Assembly (NCBI GenBank): GCA_003194525.1
Contig: NBIV01000190.1
Location: forward strand, 117,877-181,876
Direction of reading: 5' to 3'
Length of the DNA: 64,000 nucleotides
Origin: Gracilariopsis chorda
Taxonomy: Eukaryota; Rhodophyta; Florideophyceae; Gracilariales; Gracilariaceae
Part shown: piece after piece, positions 30,157-41,400 of the stretch
How positions within the stretch are numbered: position 1 is the first letter of the stretch
Layout: each line of letters begins with the position of its first letter
Program-made: the position numbers and the translations under genes
The notes under the pieces: model-generated
Seen by the model: the letters and a program-made list of their open reading frames with translations, nothing else
Told to the model about the DNA's origin: nothing
The model's database searches: none

Positions 30157-30245
30157 GGTACAGTGAGCTCCGTGGGGAGCTCACTGTCAGGCGAGCTCCC
30201 CCGCTCCACGATACCTACAATTCAAATCTAAGGTGTAATACTAAG
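30153..30245 (+). repeat. Dispersed repeat B, copy 2
   Basis: 93 bp, same length and orientation as 24486-24578, including the GAGCTC-centred hairpin. Both copies lie outside the Copia coding body, but their distances to it do not fit an LTR pair. Confidence 0.85.
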
Positions 30246-31600
30246 CTACTTTTCACTTGCGGCGAGAGAATGGCGTGACGAGTGCTGACGCTTCGTTGCG
30301 ACCGGTGTGATGTGCACTGGCTCTATTGGTTGCGACAAGAGCACTTCCGTAAGGCGAGATGCAGCTTGCCGCTCTGGAGCTTGAGTTTGAATCTCCGCTG
30401 CATGAGCGGAATTCCCCCTCGCAGGGTAGAGTTACCTAGGGTTCTTCCGGGCATGCAGTGCCACTCTTGAGCAACGAAAGACGATTGCTTGTACGTACAA
30501 CGACACCGCAGCTGCGCGACCGCTCAGTGTCGGTCTCAAGAGCGATTTATCGTACACAAGTTCCTGATGCATGTGATTACAGTGCTCCAGTGGACAAGCA
30601 TGTATCAAAGCTCTTCTGCCTGATTGACAAGCACTCCTGGCAGCCTCATCTGTAGATCATGTCACAAGCCCTGGCTGAGAGTCTCATCATCTTGACTTGG
30701 CCCTACTCCGTTGTGCGCCTCGATGTGTGGACATATGGGTAACAGAAAACGCAGCACTTGGGCAAGAATTCTGCTGCAAAACATCCATCTCCGGCCTTCA
30801 GTGTTCTCAACTTTCTACTGCAAGGGTGGATCTCATTAAATTCTTAACCAGTGCGTCAACTGAGCAAGTTAATATCGTCCCTTATTTGGAAGAAACAGTG
30901 TTCTATATCCACATTTCTCCAACTCATGCAAAGGAGATCCATCCCAGCAACCACCATAGAACATCAGCTCCTCATTGCCGGTTTGCCAGTTTCTACTAGA
31001 TCCCTGTCCTTCTTCCGTCGAGCGTCCAACGACAAGCGCAAAGTATTTTACAACAAATCCCTGGCCATGCCATCAACGGAAAGCGCAACTTGAAGCCAAC
31101 ATTTCGCTGTGTCCATGCAAATAAAGTATAGCATATCTAGTCCTGTTTATTATATATCATACAGCATATCTTATATCCAAAATGATCTTCATCTTCGTTT
31201 CGATTCTCAAACTATTTGTAATCCGTTACATATCGATTCAAGCCAATGCACTTTTTCACGAGATGAATTTGTTGAACATACACAATTTGATGTACAACGC
31301 GCTGTGAGCATTTGTTATCATCTGATCCATTTCATGGAGCTAGTGAATTCCTCTTCAATACGCCGACTCGCAAGTAAGGACAAAGACACAAACGAACTTA
31401 GAACCACGGCAGAATCGGCGTACCTCAAGGTTACTTTTGGAAGACCCCTATCTTTTTTCTTTTCTTGCTTTAGCGTTAGGTTTTAGTATTTAAATCGATC
31501 CAGCTATTCTGCTGTATTCAGCAACCGTAAGATGAGGATCATTCACAGCGGGCTTTTTTTGGGGAGGAACAGGACTACACTAATATTGAAACTGACTAAA
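30246..31600. other. No recognisable gene
   Basis: Small frames on the plus strand (30697-30999, 31109-31486) carry no domain I recognise. AT content rises towards 31.2 kb. Confidence 0.45.
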
Positions 31601-31604
31601 ATTG

Positions 31605-33300
31605 AATTCAATGATTATAAGTATACAAGTAGAAGCGGCCTTTGGCTGCGGGCAGCGCTGACCACCGCTGAATAGGTGTGAATTTGGGGATCTGCAGGCC
31701 GCTTATGCTCGGTATCGCTCGCAAACAACCTGCAGATACATGAACGCCGCGGCGCCGAGAGTGAATATAGAATAGAGAAGCAATTGAGCGCCCACGCGAT
31801 TGTGATTGGCGGGCACTACAGTTGTCCATGGACAGTACAGTGGATTGTAATTGGCCGGCACTGCCGTAATGAAGGCAGAGCCAAACAATGTGCAGTGGGA
31901 TGAGTAGCAATGTTGTAGTGCCAGCCACTGATCAGCAGCGGCAGTCAACAGACATTACAGCCAATAAACTTTGAGCTTTGCTGCCACTACTGCTGATGCT
32001 GCTGTTGCTGCTGTTGCTGCTGCCGCTGCTGCTGCTTCTGCGGCTGGTGAATTTTGTGAATGGCAGGGAGGAGTTGCGCCAAAAGGGGTTCTTGCACGCG
32101 CTGAAAGGGGCATGCAAGAAGTTTTTTTGGCACAACGTCTCCCGTCAATGAGAAACACCTCCCTCATACATGTGAAAATTATTATAGTACAGGGGTTCTA
32201 AAACAAGTCTAAGCGGCATTCGACCGTGGGCAGTGCAGCGAGTTGCTGCGTAGGGATGAATTTGAAGGAGCTGCAGGCCGCTTATGCTTGGTAAAGCCTG
32301 CAAACGACCTGCAGATTCATTAGGGCCGCGGCGTCGAGAGTGATATAGAATACAGTAGCAATTCAGCGCCTTTGAGATTCTGATTGGCGGCACTGCAGTT
32401 TTTCATGGACAGTACAGTGGATTTTAATTGGCCAGCACTGCAAAAACACTGCCAAAATAACTGCAGCGCCAACCATTGTGCAGTGGGATGGGTAGCAATG
32501 TTGTAATGCCAGCCACTCACCAGCAGTGGCAGTCAACACACAGCAGCAGCCAATAACCTTTGAGCTTTGCTGCCGCTGCTACTGCTGATGCTGGTGCTGC
32601 TACTGGTCATGAATTTTTTTCAATGGCAGGGAGGTGTTGTGCCAAAAGAGGTTTATGCTTGCGCTGAAAAAGAGGTCCGGGAAAGGTTTATTGGCGCAAC
32701 GCCTCCGTTTAATCAAGCTGTAGGCCCTCATACGGTTTTAAATCTATACAATGGAGAGAAAAGTAGAAGCGGGCTTCGGCCGCGGGCAGCGCTGCGCGCC
32801 GCTGAATTGGGGTAGTTTTGGGGGATCTGCAGGCCGTTTCTGCTCGCTATCGCTCGCAAACGGCCTGCAAACTAGTGAGGGCTGCGGCGCTGAGAGTGAA
32901 TATGGAATAGAGTTGCAGTTGAGCGCTCGCAAGTTAGTGTTTGGCTGGCATTGCAGTTGTGTATGTAGAGTACAGTAGATTGTAGTTGGCTGGCACCGCC
33001 AAAATAACTGCAGTTGCAGCCCCTGTGCAGCGCTTTGGCTGGCACTGCTGCAGTGCCAGCCACTGAGCAGCAGCGGCAGTCAAGATGCGCCAGCAGCCAA
33101 TAATCTTTGAGCTTTGCTGCTGCTGCTGATGCTGCTGCTGCTGCTGATGGTGAATGTTTTGAATGGCAGGGAGGCGTTGCGCCAAAAGAGGTTTATGCAT
33201 GCGCTGAAGAGGGCGTGAAGGCATGTTTATTGGCGCATCGCCCCCGTTCAATCAAGATGTAGGCGCTCATACGCTTGTAAATGGTTATAATGGAGAGATT
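31605..33300 (+). repeat. Three direct copies of a ~540-bp structured repeat
   Basis: Copies lie at about 31605-32190, 32200-32745 and 32750-33300. Shared order: AGAAGCGGxCTTxGGC-GC-rich hairpin; CTGCAGGCCG..CTGCAG hairpin; AT block with GAGTGAATATRGAATAGA; GGCTGGCA..GCAGT palindromes; a (CTG)n tract; a ~76-bp foldback (GGAGGCGTTGCGCCA..TTGGCGCAACGCCTCC); a CTCATACGC-type tail. The copies differ by many substitutions, so they are old. Confidence 0.8.
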
Positions 33301-33304
33301 TGAT

Positions 33305-33445
33305 ATCTCAACACCCCCTGTACTATAATGATTTAAACTTGTAAGAGGGGGGTAATGTTGATTGACGAGAGGCGTTGCGCCAATTCTCTTGCATGCCCTT
33401 TCCAGCGCATGCAAATTTCACGCATCCCATGTTAATTAAAACATT

Positions 33446-33477
<32 letters not shown>

Positions 33478-34110
33478 AAGCTCAGAGTTCATTGGCTGCT
33501 GCTGCATGTTGACTGCCGCAGCCACTAAGTGCCTGGCACCGCAGAAGTGCCAGCAACACCGCTGCACAGTGGCTGGCACTGCAGTTATTTTGGCCGTGCC
33601 AGCCAATTACAATGTATTGTACTCAATATACACAACTGCAGTGCAGCCAATCACCAACGCACGAGCGCTCAACCACAATTCTATTCCATATTAACTCTCT
33701 GCGTGGCAGCCCTCATTGGTTTGCAGGCCGTTTCAGAACGATAGCGAGCAGAAACGGTATGCAAATCCCCCGCAATTACCCCAACTCTGCGGCGTGCAAT
33801 GCCCCCCGCGGGCGAAGGCCGTTTCTACTTGTACCAACACCCCACTCTTAAGGTTTTGCTCATTTATGAGGGGTTTTGTTGACTGACAGCAGGCGTTGCG
33901 CCACAAAATCGCTTTGCACGGCCCCGTTTGCGCATGCAAAACGCCGATTTTGGTGCAACGCCTCCCTAACATTATAAAAATTCAGCAGCAGCAGCAGCAG
34001 AAAAACATTCAGTTAAGTAGCTGCTGCTGCTGCATGTTGACTGTGCAATGGCTGCTGAATGGCTTGCAATGCAATCAAGTTGTAGTGCCAGACACTCAGT
34101 AGCAAAACCC
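33305..34110 (-). repeat. Inverted copies of the ~540-bp repeat
   Basis: 33320-33850 is a near full-length copy in the opposite orientation: foldback at 33368-33428, CAG tract at 33445-33480, GCCAGCC palindromes, GCAGGCCGTTTC, then GGGCGAAGGCCGTTTCTAC. A partial inverted copy follows at 33865-34110 with its own foldback (33890-33966) and CAG tract, ending inside the palindrome block. With the direct copy at 32750-33300 this makes a large head-to-head inverted repeat. Confidence 0.8.
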
Positions 34111-34877
34111 CGGCTGTTCATCCTGACAGGTGGCAAGTTGCATTGCCCCAGTGCAGTGTATACCAAAGCTTCATTGCAGACATGCCTGCAACAGACGTAT
34201 ATACTGCACTTGCGCAGTTCCGAATGCACCTCGCTTGCTGACCCTAACCACTATTTTGCATCCCATTCAGGCTTGGCCGATAGCGCAGTGTCGTAACCTC
34301 TTGCTACTTTGGGCACTGTTTGCTGGCCTGGGACCTTGGCAAGGCCGAGCTCGTGTGCAGGTCGCCACAAGAGTAACCCACTAAGTACCATGGATCTGGG
34401 AAAGGTCAGGTGCTTTTCTGTAGTATACTGGTCGTTTGACGGCGATCAGGAAGTCCAAGGGTTTCCTGGACCTAATACCAGCTTGCTGTGCAGGGTCCGG
34501 GGCGGCCGCTGTGTCGTACCTCTTGGGGCCGGAAAGCACACTTCGGTGTGTGAGTAAAGGCAGACCAATCCTTACAACCGGGCGCGGGTTAAACATCAAA
34601 CGACTTGAAAACCAGCTGGGCACGCTCCGCCCGTCATAATCCAACAGGAGTGTGTAGAGAGTCCCTGTGCTGCGCACGACTGCATCGGGTAAATATAAGT
34701 CTTGCAGCAATTTTTTAATTGCTCATGCAACTAGGCCCGGTGGGTGCAACGCAACAAACTGCAACCAATTTTTCACTTTCAACTTTTTGTTATACTAGAA
34801 AGTATTCTGGAACTCTGGCAAAGTTTTTAACGGTTTAAAAAACTAGAATTGTTTTTTTCTTTTTTTGGTAAATTGAA
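34111..34877. other. Region 5' of the Helitron gene
   Basis: No gene recognised. It should contain the Helitron 5' end, which is only a TC dinucleotide in an A/T target and cannot be placed by eye. A poly-T run (34850-34866) lies just before the first ATG. Confidence 0.4.
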
Positions 34878-37800
34878 ATGACGAGAGGAGGGCGATGTCC
34901 AAACTCTAGAGGGTTCCTATCTAACTCGGGAGGTGCCAGAAACAAATCTGGAGGTGCCAGGTTGAACGCAGGCGGTGCAAGGCAAAACGCTGGTGGTCGT
35001 CGCGTCGGAAGTGATGGAGCACGGGTAGGAGCTGGATGACCCCGACGAGTACCAGCTCCTCCAGCTCCAGATGAGTTGGGAGTAAATGAGAGCGGAGCGC
35101 ACGTTCAAGGGCCTATTGTTCTAGCGGTAGAAGAAGACGAAATTACTCCTGCACCTACTTCGGTTGCAGCTGCAGATAGAACAAGCGCTGCTGGAGCCAG
35201 TGGGTCCGTTAGCACAGGTCTACCAACCTCGTGCCCAATTCCTGGATTTCCGGAGTTTGTGAGAGGACTTCCAAGTCACATTTCACTGCCTCTGATGCCT
35301 CCCCTTCTCCCACCGATGCCTGCAGAACAGATGCCCGTTGCGATGGAAGTGGAAGAGGATGAGATTATCCCTGCTCATTCTCAGCCACCGCCGCCACAAC
35401 AGCCTGCCCTGCCACAAGCTGAAGAAGAGGAAGAACAGATGCTGGTCCCGATGGAAATGGAAAAGGATGAGATCACCCCGGCTCCCTCACACTCGCCGCC
35501 GCAGCCTGTGCTGCCACAAGCTGAACAGAAAGAACAACAGGTGCCCATTCCGATGGAGGTGAAAAAGGAAGATATCACACCGGCTCCCTCACTCCAGCCA
35601 CAGCATCAGCCACAGCAACAGCTTGATACAACGGTCATGTACTTTGCTGGGCGTCCGGATCGAGGACTCTATCCCGTGTACTATGCGTAGGATTCCGTGG
35701 CAGCTCAGGCGAGGAATGATTCGGCCATCCGTGCAAGCGTGCCGGAGTTTGAGACGCTTCCAAATGCAGGTCACTGGTGATCCGGAAGATGCGGCTAACA
35801 TTCACAAACGCTCTCCTCCTGCCCGTACATGGACTGGACATTGAAAATTCATAGCTGCAAGTATTGCAGTTGTGTTTTGCTTGGCAAAGAGGTCACTGAA
35901 GTGTGCTGTGGAATGAAAAGAATGTCAGGATGGGGCTTCACGTTCCGCAGAAGGCATAGCAGTGAGTTGCTTTGCAGTCTTTATAGCCTGAGAGCCTTTC
36001 ACAGCCATTTGCTCAACTTGAATTCGCTCTTCGCTACGAAGCAAGCGTTCATGGACATGTCGTATGTGACGGGGGGCGGTCCCTCCTTTGTCAGACTTGA
36101 GGGCAACGCAGCTCTCGCTCTGTTCGCGCAGAACCAGAACAACACCCGCTACAGCTTTCTGTGGGGTACTGGTCCGCCTTCCTTGGAGCCCTTTCACTAT
36201 GCGTGTGCCAGTTTGCGTGCGTTCATTCAAGACATCAACGTACGAGACATCGTGCCCAAGTTGTACGATTTGATCCAGCCCAAGCCAGACGTGGTGCGCG
36301 AGCGGTACCGATCCATGCTTAGCACCCAACAACAAAAAACAAAATGCAGATAACTCCGTCCATACCAGCATGCAGGCAGCAGAAAAGGGAGTAGTCGTAC
36401 GTGGATACGAAGTAACCCGAAGTGCCACGGTCAGTGTTTTCCGCGCAGGTGCTGGGCTTCTCCCTGAAGATGCTCCTGGTGGGGGACCAACCGTGATGAG
36501 AACGCTCGTCGTGGATCCGACTGGCCTGTACCGAGTGAAGTCTCAAGTACCGCGCTTGGTAGAAGGAACCGTAGCAAAAGAGCACGCCGTAGTGACGGCT
36601 GCTGCTGCTACTTATGCTGGAGATGGGGCGACTGCAAATGCCGAAAAAAAAGGGCAAGTGCAGTACCGATTCTAAGGCCGGTATTCAAAATGGCAAAGAA
36701 AGGCACTTTCCCTCTGATCTACCCGTACGGCGATCGCACGAACCGTTTGACATCTGCCTGTTTCTGGAGGCAAAAAAATCAACACTGCAAATTGCAGGTC
36801 TCAGCGTCAGCGAGTGGAAGCTCCGAAAGCTCACATGGGCTGAGAATGCGTAGAGACTACTGTACTCAGAAAACATCCTTCTGAACAGTGGACCGTTGAT
36901 GCAGATGTGGATGCGTCGCACCGACACAAACATTGAAAACATGCGACTGCGTTTCCTGGAAAGAGAACAACGGGCACGCATTGTACAAGAGCAAAAAGGC
37001 AGCAAACAAAACAGCAAACCTGTCACGTGCCACAATCTCAGTTCGCACAAATGGGACGCATCTTTCTGCCCGATGACTCGGTCAACTCAGCAGCATACTG
37101 AAAGAACAAGCACATGGATGTACAGGCGATCGTGGCGCGGATAGGACCGCCTTCTCTGTTCATTACAATCACCATGAACATCTGGTGAGAGGACATCCAG
37201 CGCCTTGGGAGGGACACCGCCAATCGTGGCGCACTTACGGCACAGAGTAACCGCCCTCGACCGTTTGACGGACCAGATCTGATTGCAAGGGTGTACCACC
37301 AGTACGCCAATGACTTCATGAAGGACTTGGAGAAGAACTTGTAGCACATCTTCGGAATGAAGTGCCTGGGGCTTGCATCAAAGCTCGAGTTTCAAGAGCG
37401 CAATATGCCTCATCACCATATGCTCGTGTGGCTCGAAGGAGGCATGATTGAAGACGTTGATGTGATCGACGGGCTCATACGTGCAGAACTTCCCCTTCCA
37501 GGCGAAGACGACGCGTTGCGTGCCCTTATTCGTTCCATGCACAGGCATCACCACTCCACCTATTGCAGGAATCGCGCTGGGCGGTGCAAGTTTGGATACG
37601 ACAGCAACATGATTGTGCCGGAGACGTACATTGAAGAAGGCACGAATCGCGTGATTTACCGCAGAAGAAGGCAAGAAAACCTCATGATTTTGCCGTACAA
37701 CCCAACTCTGACCAAGAAGTACCGCTCTCATATCAACGTAGAACACACCCAAGGAGTGGGCGCAGTGGCTTATCTGATGAAGTACGCATTTAAGAAGCCC

Positions 37801-40284
37801 AAAGCTGAGGAGGTGGTGCTCAATGTGAGTAGTGCTAATGAGACAGGCACATACAACGAGCAGCAACAAGAGCTGCAGGTGCAGAACGACATTCGTGCAT
37901 ACATGCGAGCATGGGCGGTGGGTGCCGTCAATGCAGCTTGGAGAATTTTCCAGTTTCGACATGTTCACATCGTACCAAAAGTAGAAAGACTGTTCAGTCA
38001 CTTGGAAGGAGAGCACACATTTCTGCTGAGAGGTCCAAACCAGCTCCTTTCTGCATCACAGCCGTCTACACTGGAGAGATACTTTGCAAGGCCCGAAGCA
38101 TACGCAAACCTCGACTACCTTTCGTACTTTGAAAAAGTGCGATTGTATCGCACGCTTACTGCCCGCGTGCTTAACCAATACGACGGAGACAGCACTCAGG
38201 TGCCCACAGACGACTGCGAACCGTCCATGTACGTGGTAGAGCGCACGGACGACGAGCAGTGCGTCGCAAGGATCAGAGGTGTTTCACCGTCAGACATTGA
38301 GCTCTTTGCTATGCGCTTACTGCTCATGAATCACGGCTCGAGCTCTTAAGAAGACGCAAGGAATTTCAACGGACAGCAGTATGGAACGTATCGTGAAACT
38401 GTGATTGTAAGCGAACTGCTCGCGGACGGATCCGAGTTTGATATTGCCTTTCAAGAAGCAGTGCAGATGTACAGCACGCCCTTTGAGCTACGAAGTCTGG
38501 TTGTGACACTATACCAACAAGGCGCAGACCCAGAAAAAATGGCCGTCGAAAACTGGGAGGCGACATGTAGCGACATACATACAGGAGATGAGCAGCAACG
38601 AAAGCAAGAAATGTATCGACGTGTGGTGGAGATCTCAGACCGGCACGGAGGATGACGGCTTCGCGATCAAAGCTTCTTCTCCCAACACCTACAGCGGTAT
38701 CATACAGCATTGACTGAGGCGAATCGAGCTACTACAACTCGAGACGCGCGAGTGGTGCGAAATTCGTCAACTTTGCAGTCAAGGTACGGCACCTTAAAAC
38801 CTCGCCAAAGACAAGTCATTGACACCGTCATTGCCGCATTGCAACAACAACAGGCACTGCAGGAGCGAAAAAGCACTCCTGGAAACGTGTTATTTGTGCA
38901 AGTATCCGCAAGAACCGGAAAGAATTACGTGCTCAACCTCCTTCGTGATATCGTTGAGTCGGAAGGAATGCTCGCCGAAATTACTGATACAACAGGCATT
39001 GCAGTTTCGTTGTACGAAGGTGGCTGCACTTTACATAGCCTGTTCGAACTCGGTGTATCTGATAGGGACAGCACAAGCAACACTACAGCCATTTTGTCAA
39101 AGTATGGTCCCCGATCTCAACGTGCAGAACTGGCACGCGAAGTACAACTGCTCGTCTTGGATGAGGGGTCCATGCTCTCAAGAAAGCTCTTCGCACTCAT
39201 GGATGCGTTGCTCAAAGATCTTCGCTGCAGTGGAATGGAAAACCCCCCTCCGTTTGGGGGCTTGACCATCATTCTATAGGGTGACTACTCCCAGCTGCTT
39301 CCAGTGGTGCCGCAGGTGTACATGGAGGCCGAGCCAAGTGGAAATGTGAGACGAGTGTACAAAAACATTCTCAACTAATTGCTGTGGAAGAGTGATCTGT
39401 GGAAACTGTGCTCGGTTCAAGTGCTGTACCTCACCGAACCAGTACGCCAAGCCGATGATCCGTCATTTGCGTCGCTGTTACGTTCCATTGCACGCAACAC
39501 AATATCCAACAACGCTCTACTACCACTGAGATCTACTATTCGCATGCAAACCGCATACAAACTCCTGTGAAAGTGGCTCACTCCACGACGCAACGAGGAT
39601 GTTGATCCCAGCAAAATTCTCATTGCGTTCACAAATCAGTTGGTCGATGAACACAATGCGAAAGCGCTGGATCTGTTTTCTGGTAAACGCTTCACTCTTC
39701 CTTCAGCTACGACGGTACAACCTGAGGGTGGAAAGAACTCAGAGCTCGACGTCACCAATACTTTTGCTCCCCAGTTTGCATATCAGTATGCACCTACTAG
39801 ATTACCACCTCATAACTTGGATTTCAAGATTGGTGCGCAAGTTATGGTCATTTGGAACGTGCCGCATCCCGCTGTGGTAAACGAAAAGCTGTTTCTAGTC
39901 GTGCGTGTCGATCAATTTACAATGCAGGTGGCCCGATTCGACGAGAACGGACAGGGACTAGAACGAAAGCTCCTGCATCGCATCGAACTCGAGTTTTCTT
40001 CCGCATAAATTCGAATGATTCGAAGGCAGTTCCCCATTCGTCTCGCGTTTGCAGCTACCGTTCACAGAGTACAGGGCTTGGTTGTGGATGTGCCACCCAA
40101 CGTCTTCTGCGCCAGTTAGTTGTATGTCACATTGTCGCAAGTTCGAAAGAACGACCATGTTCTGCTTCTGCATGACCTGCAGCTTGTATCCGCGAATCTG
40201 CACACAATTCATCCCATTCCTGTGCCCATTGGGAACCCATTACTGCCTGAACCCATTCATTTCTGCATCCCTCGACAACCATAA
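34878..40284 (+). pseudogene. Helitron Rep-helicase (RepHel), decayed
   Basis: N-terminal part from ATG 34878: a Gly/Arg/Asn-rich segment, TGA at 35037-35039, then three acidic/Pro repeats (PMEVEEDEIIPA, PMEMEKDEITPA, PMEVKKEDITPA, 35330-35600). A Cys/aromatic region follows (35829-36353). Frames change between 36350 and 36890, where FPLIYPYGD and SVSEWKLRKLTW mark Helitron_like_N. From 37051 to 40284 a single frame holds: GPPSLFITITMN; EFQERNMPHHHMLVWL (HUH motif); YLMKYAFKK (two-tyrosine motif); a degenerate Walker A (VSARTGKN); VLDEGSM; GDYSQLLPV; and LYVTLSQV of PIF1 motif VI. Ten in-frame stops interrupt it at 37099, 37186, 37342, 38347, 38653, 39277, 39376, 39568, 40006 and 40117. The intact enzyme would nick and unwind DNA for rolling-circle transposition; this copy cannot. 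Confidence 0.88.
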
Positions 40285-40379
40285 TCATATTTCTTGCGTT
40301 CTTCATTCATTGAATTAAATTACTTGCTTTTCTGCTTTGGGTTTCTTTACTCTTTTTTTCTTCTCACCGCTGTTAATCA

Positions 40380-40720
40380 CTCCTCCATCGCGGCGCGCAG
40401 CGCCACCTGCAGCCGAAGGCCCCGTTCTCTTGTCTCTCCACTATAAGTATTTATACGCGTATGAGGGGGGTGTTCTTGATTGAGTGGAGGCGTTGCGCCA
40501 CAAAATCGTTTTGCACGCCCCCATTTGCGCATGCAAAACGCCCATTTGGCGCACCGCCTCCCTACCATTTAAAACATTCAGCAGCATTAGCAGTAGCAGC
40601 AAAGCTTGCTGCTTACTGGCTGGCACTCCCATAATGACTGCAGTGCCAGCCAGTTACGGAAAGAAACGTGTCGCGCTGCTTTCTCATCTTTGGATGACAC
40701 TGCAGTCAATTTAGGCACCT
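40380..40720 (-). repeat. Partial ~540-bp repeat beyond the Helitron
   Basis: Same orientation as 33305-34110. It starts with the GC hairpin block (GGCGCGCAGCGCC..GCCGAAGGCC), then CTCTCCACTATAA, the foldback at 40486-40562 (GGAGGCGTTGCGCCA .. GGCGCACCGCCTCC), a CAG-rich tract and GGCTGGCAC. The GC block here completes the unit broken off at 34110, so the Helitron sits inside an array unit. Confidence 0.75.
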
Positions 40721-40857
40721 AAACAAAAACCCCTACGACTCGGCATACTCTAGGCGCTGCGGTGGCTTAAGGTTATACGAGCGGTATTGCGAGCGCAAGC
40801 GAGCAAAGTGCTCGGAGAGCCTCCGAACACTACTAAATAGACAAAGCTACAAAAACA

Positions 40858-40905
40858 ACGCGGCGCGCAGCGCCGCTTACGGCCGAAGGCCGTTTCCGCT
40901 TGTCT
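40858..40905 (-). repeat. Isolated GC-hairpin block of the ~540-bp repeat
   Basis: GCGGCGCGCAGCGCCGC followed by ACGGCCGAAGGCCGTTTCC matches the end block of the 540-bp units without the rest. Two hairpins followed by CTTGTCTAA give a Helitron-like 3' end shape, but the other copies of this block lack CTRR at that point. Confidence 0.55.
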
Positions 40906-41141
40906 AACCTAACTAAGGATTTGTGCAACAACGACCTTTGCACCCCTTAAGAAATTTGTGAAATGCACGATATCGTTTTTTTTGGCGCAAACTGCTCCAG
41001 CACCTAACATCGTGCTTCACGTTCATTTTTTTTGAACCTTTTGGTTCGACAACGTTCTGCGCGAATGATAATCAATCGTTTTGAATAACCAAAACGTTTG
41101 ATTCTCAGGTTTGTGACCGCTCAAGCTCCGGCCCTTTCACT

Positions 41142-41400
41142 CTTTCCTGCAGACAAGATGCAGACGTCACAACTGCAGGAAAGAATGGTAGGGCGGCCCT
41201 ACCACTTTTTCCTGCAGGCAAGATGCAGACATCACCGCTGCAGGAAAATATCGTAGGGCGGCGCTACTACTCTTTCCTGCAGGCAAGATGCAGACATCAC
41301 AACTGCAGGAAAGTGTGGTAGGGCGGCGCTACCACTCTTTTCTGCAGGCAAGATGCAGACTTCACAAATGCAGGAAAGAGTGGTAGGGCCGAAGGGCCTT
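41142..41400. repeat. 65-bp palindromic minisatellite, four copies
   Basis: The word TTTCCTGCAG recurs at 41143, 41208, 41273 and (TTTTCTGCAG) 41338, exactly 65 bp apart. Each unit contains two stems: CTTTCCTGCAG..CTGCAGGAAAG around a 20-nt loop, and GTGGTAG-GGCGGCG-CTACCAC. Copies differ by a few substitutions. Confidence 0.9.

Noticed and set aside
24486-30245. Repeat B copies as the LTRs of the Copia element
   Set aside because: They are in direct orientation around it, but one lies about 100 bp from pol and the other 1.3 kb from gag, and the match is only 93 bp.
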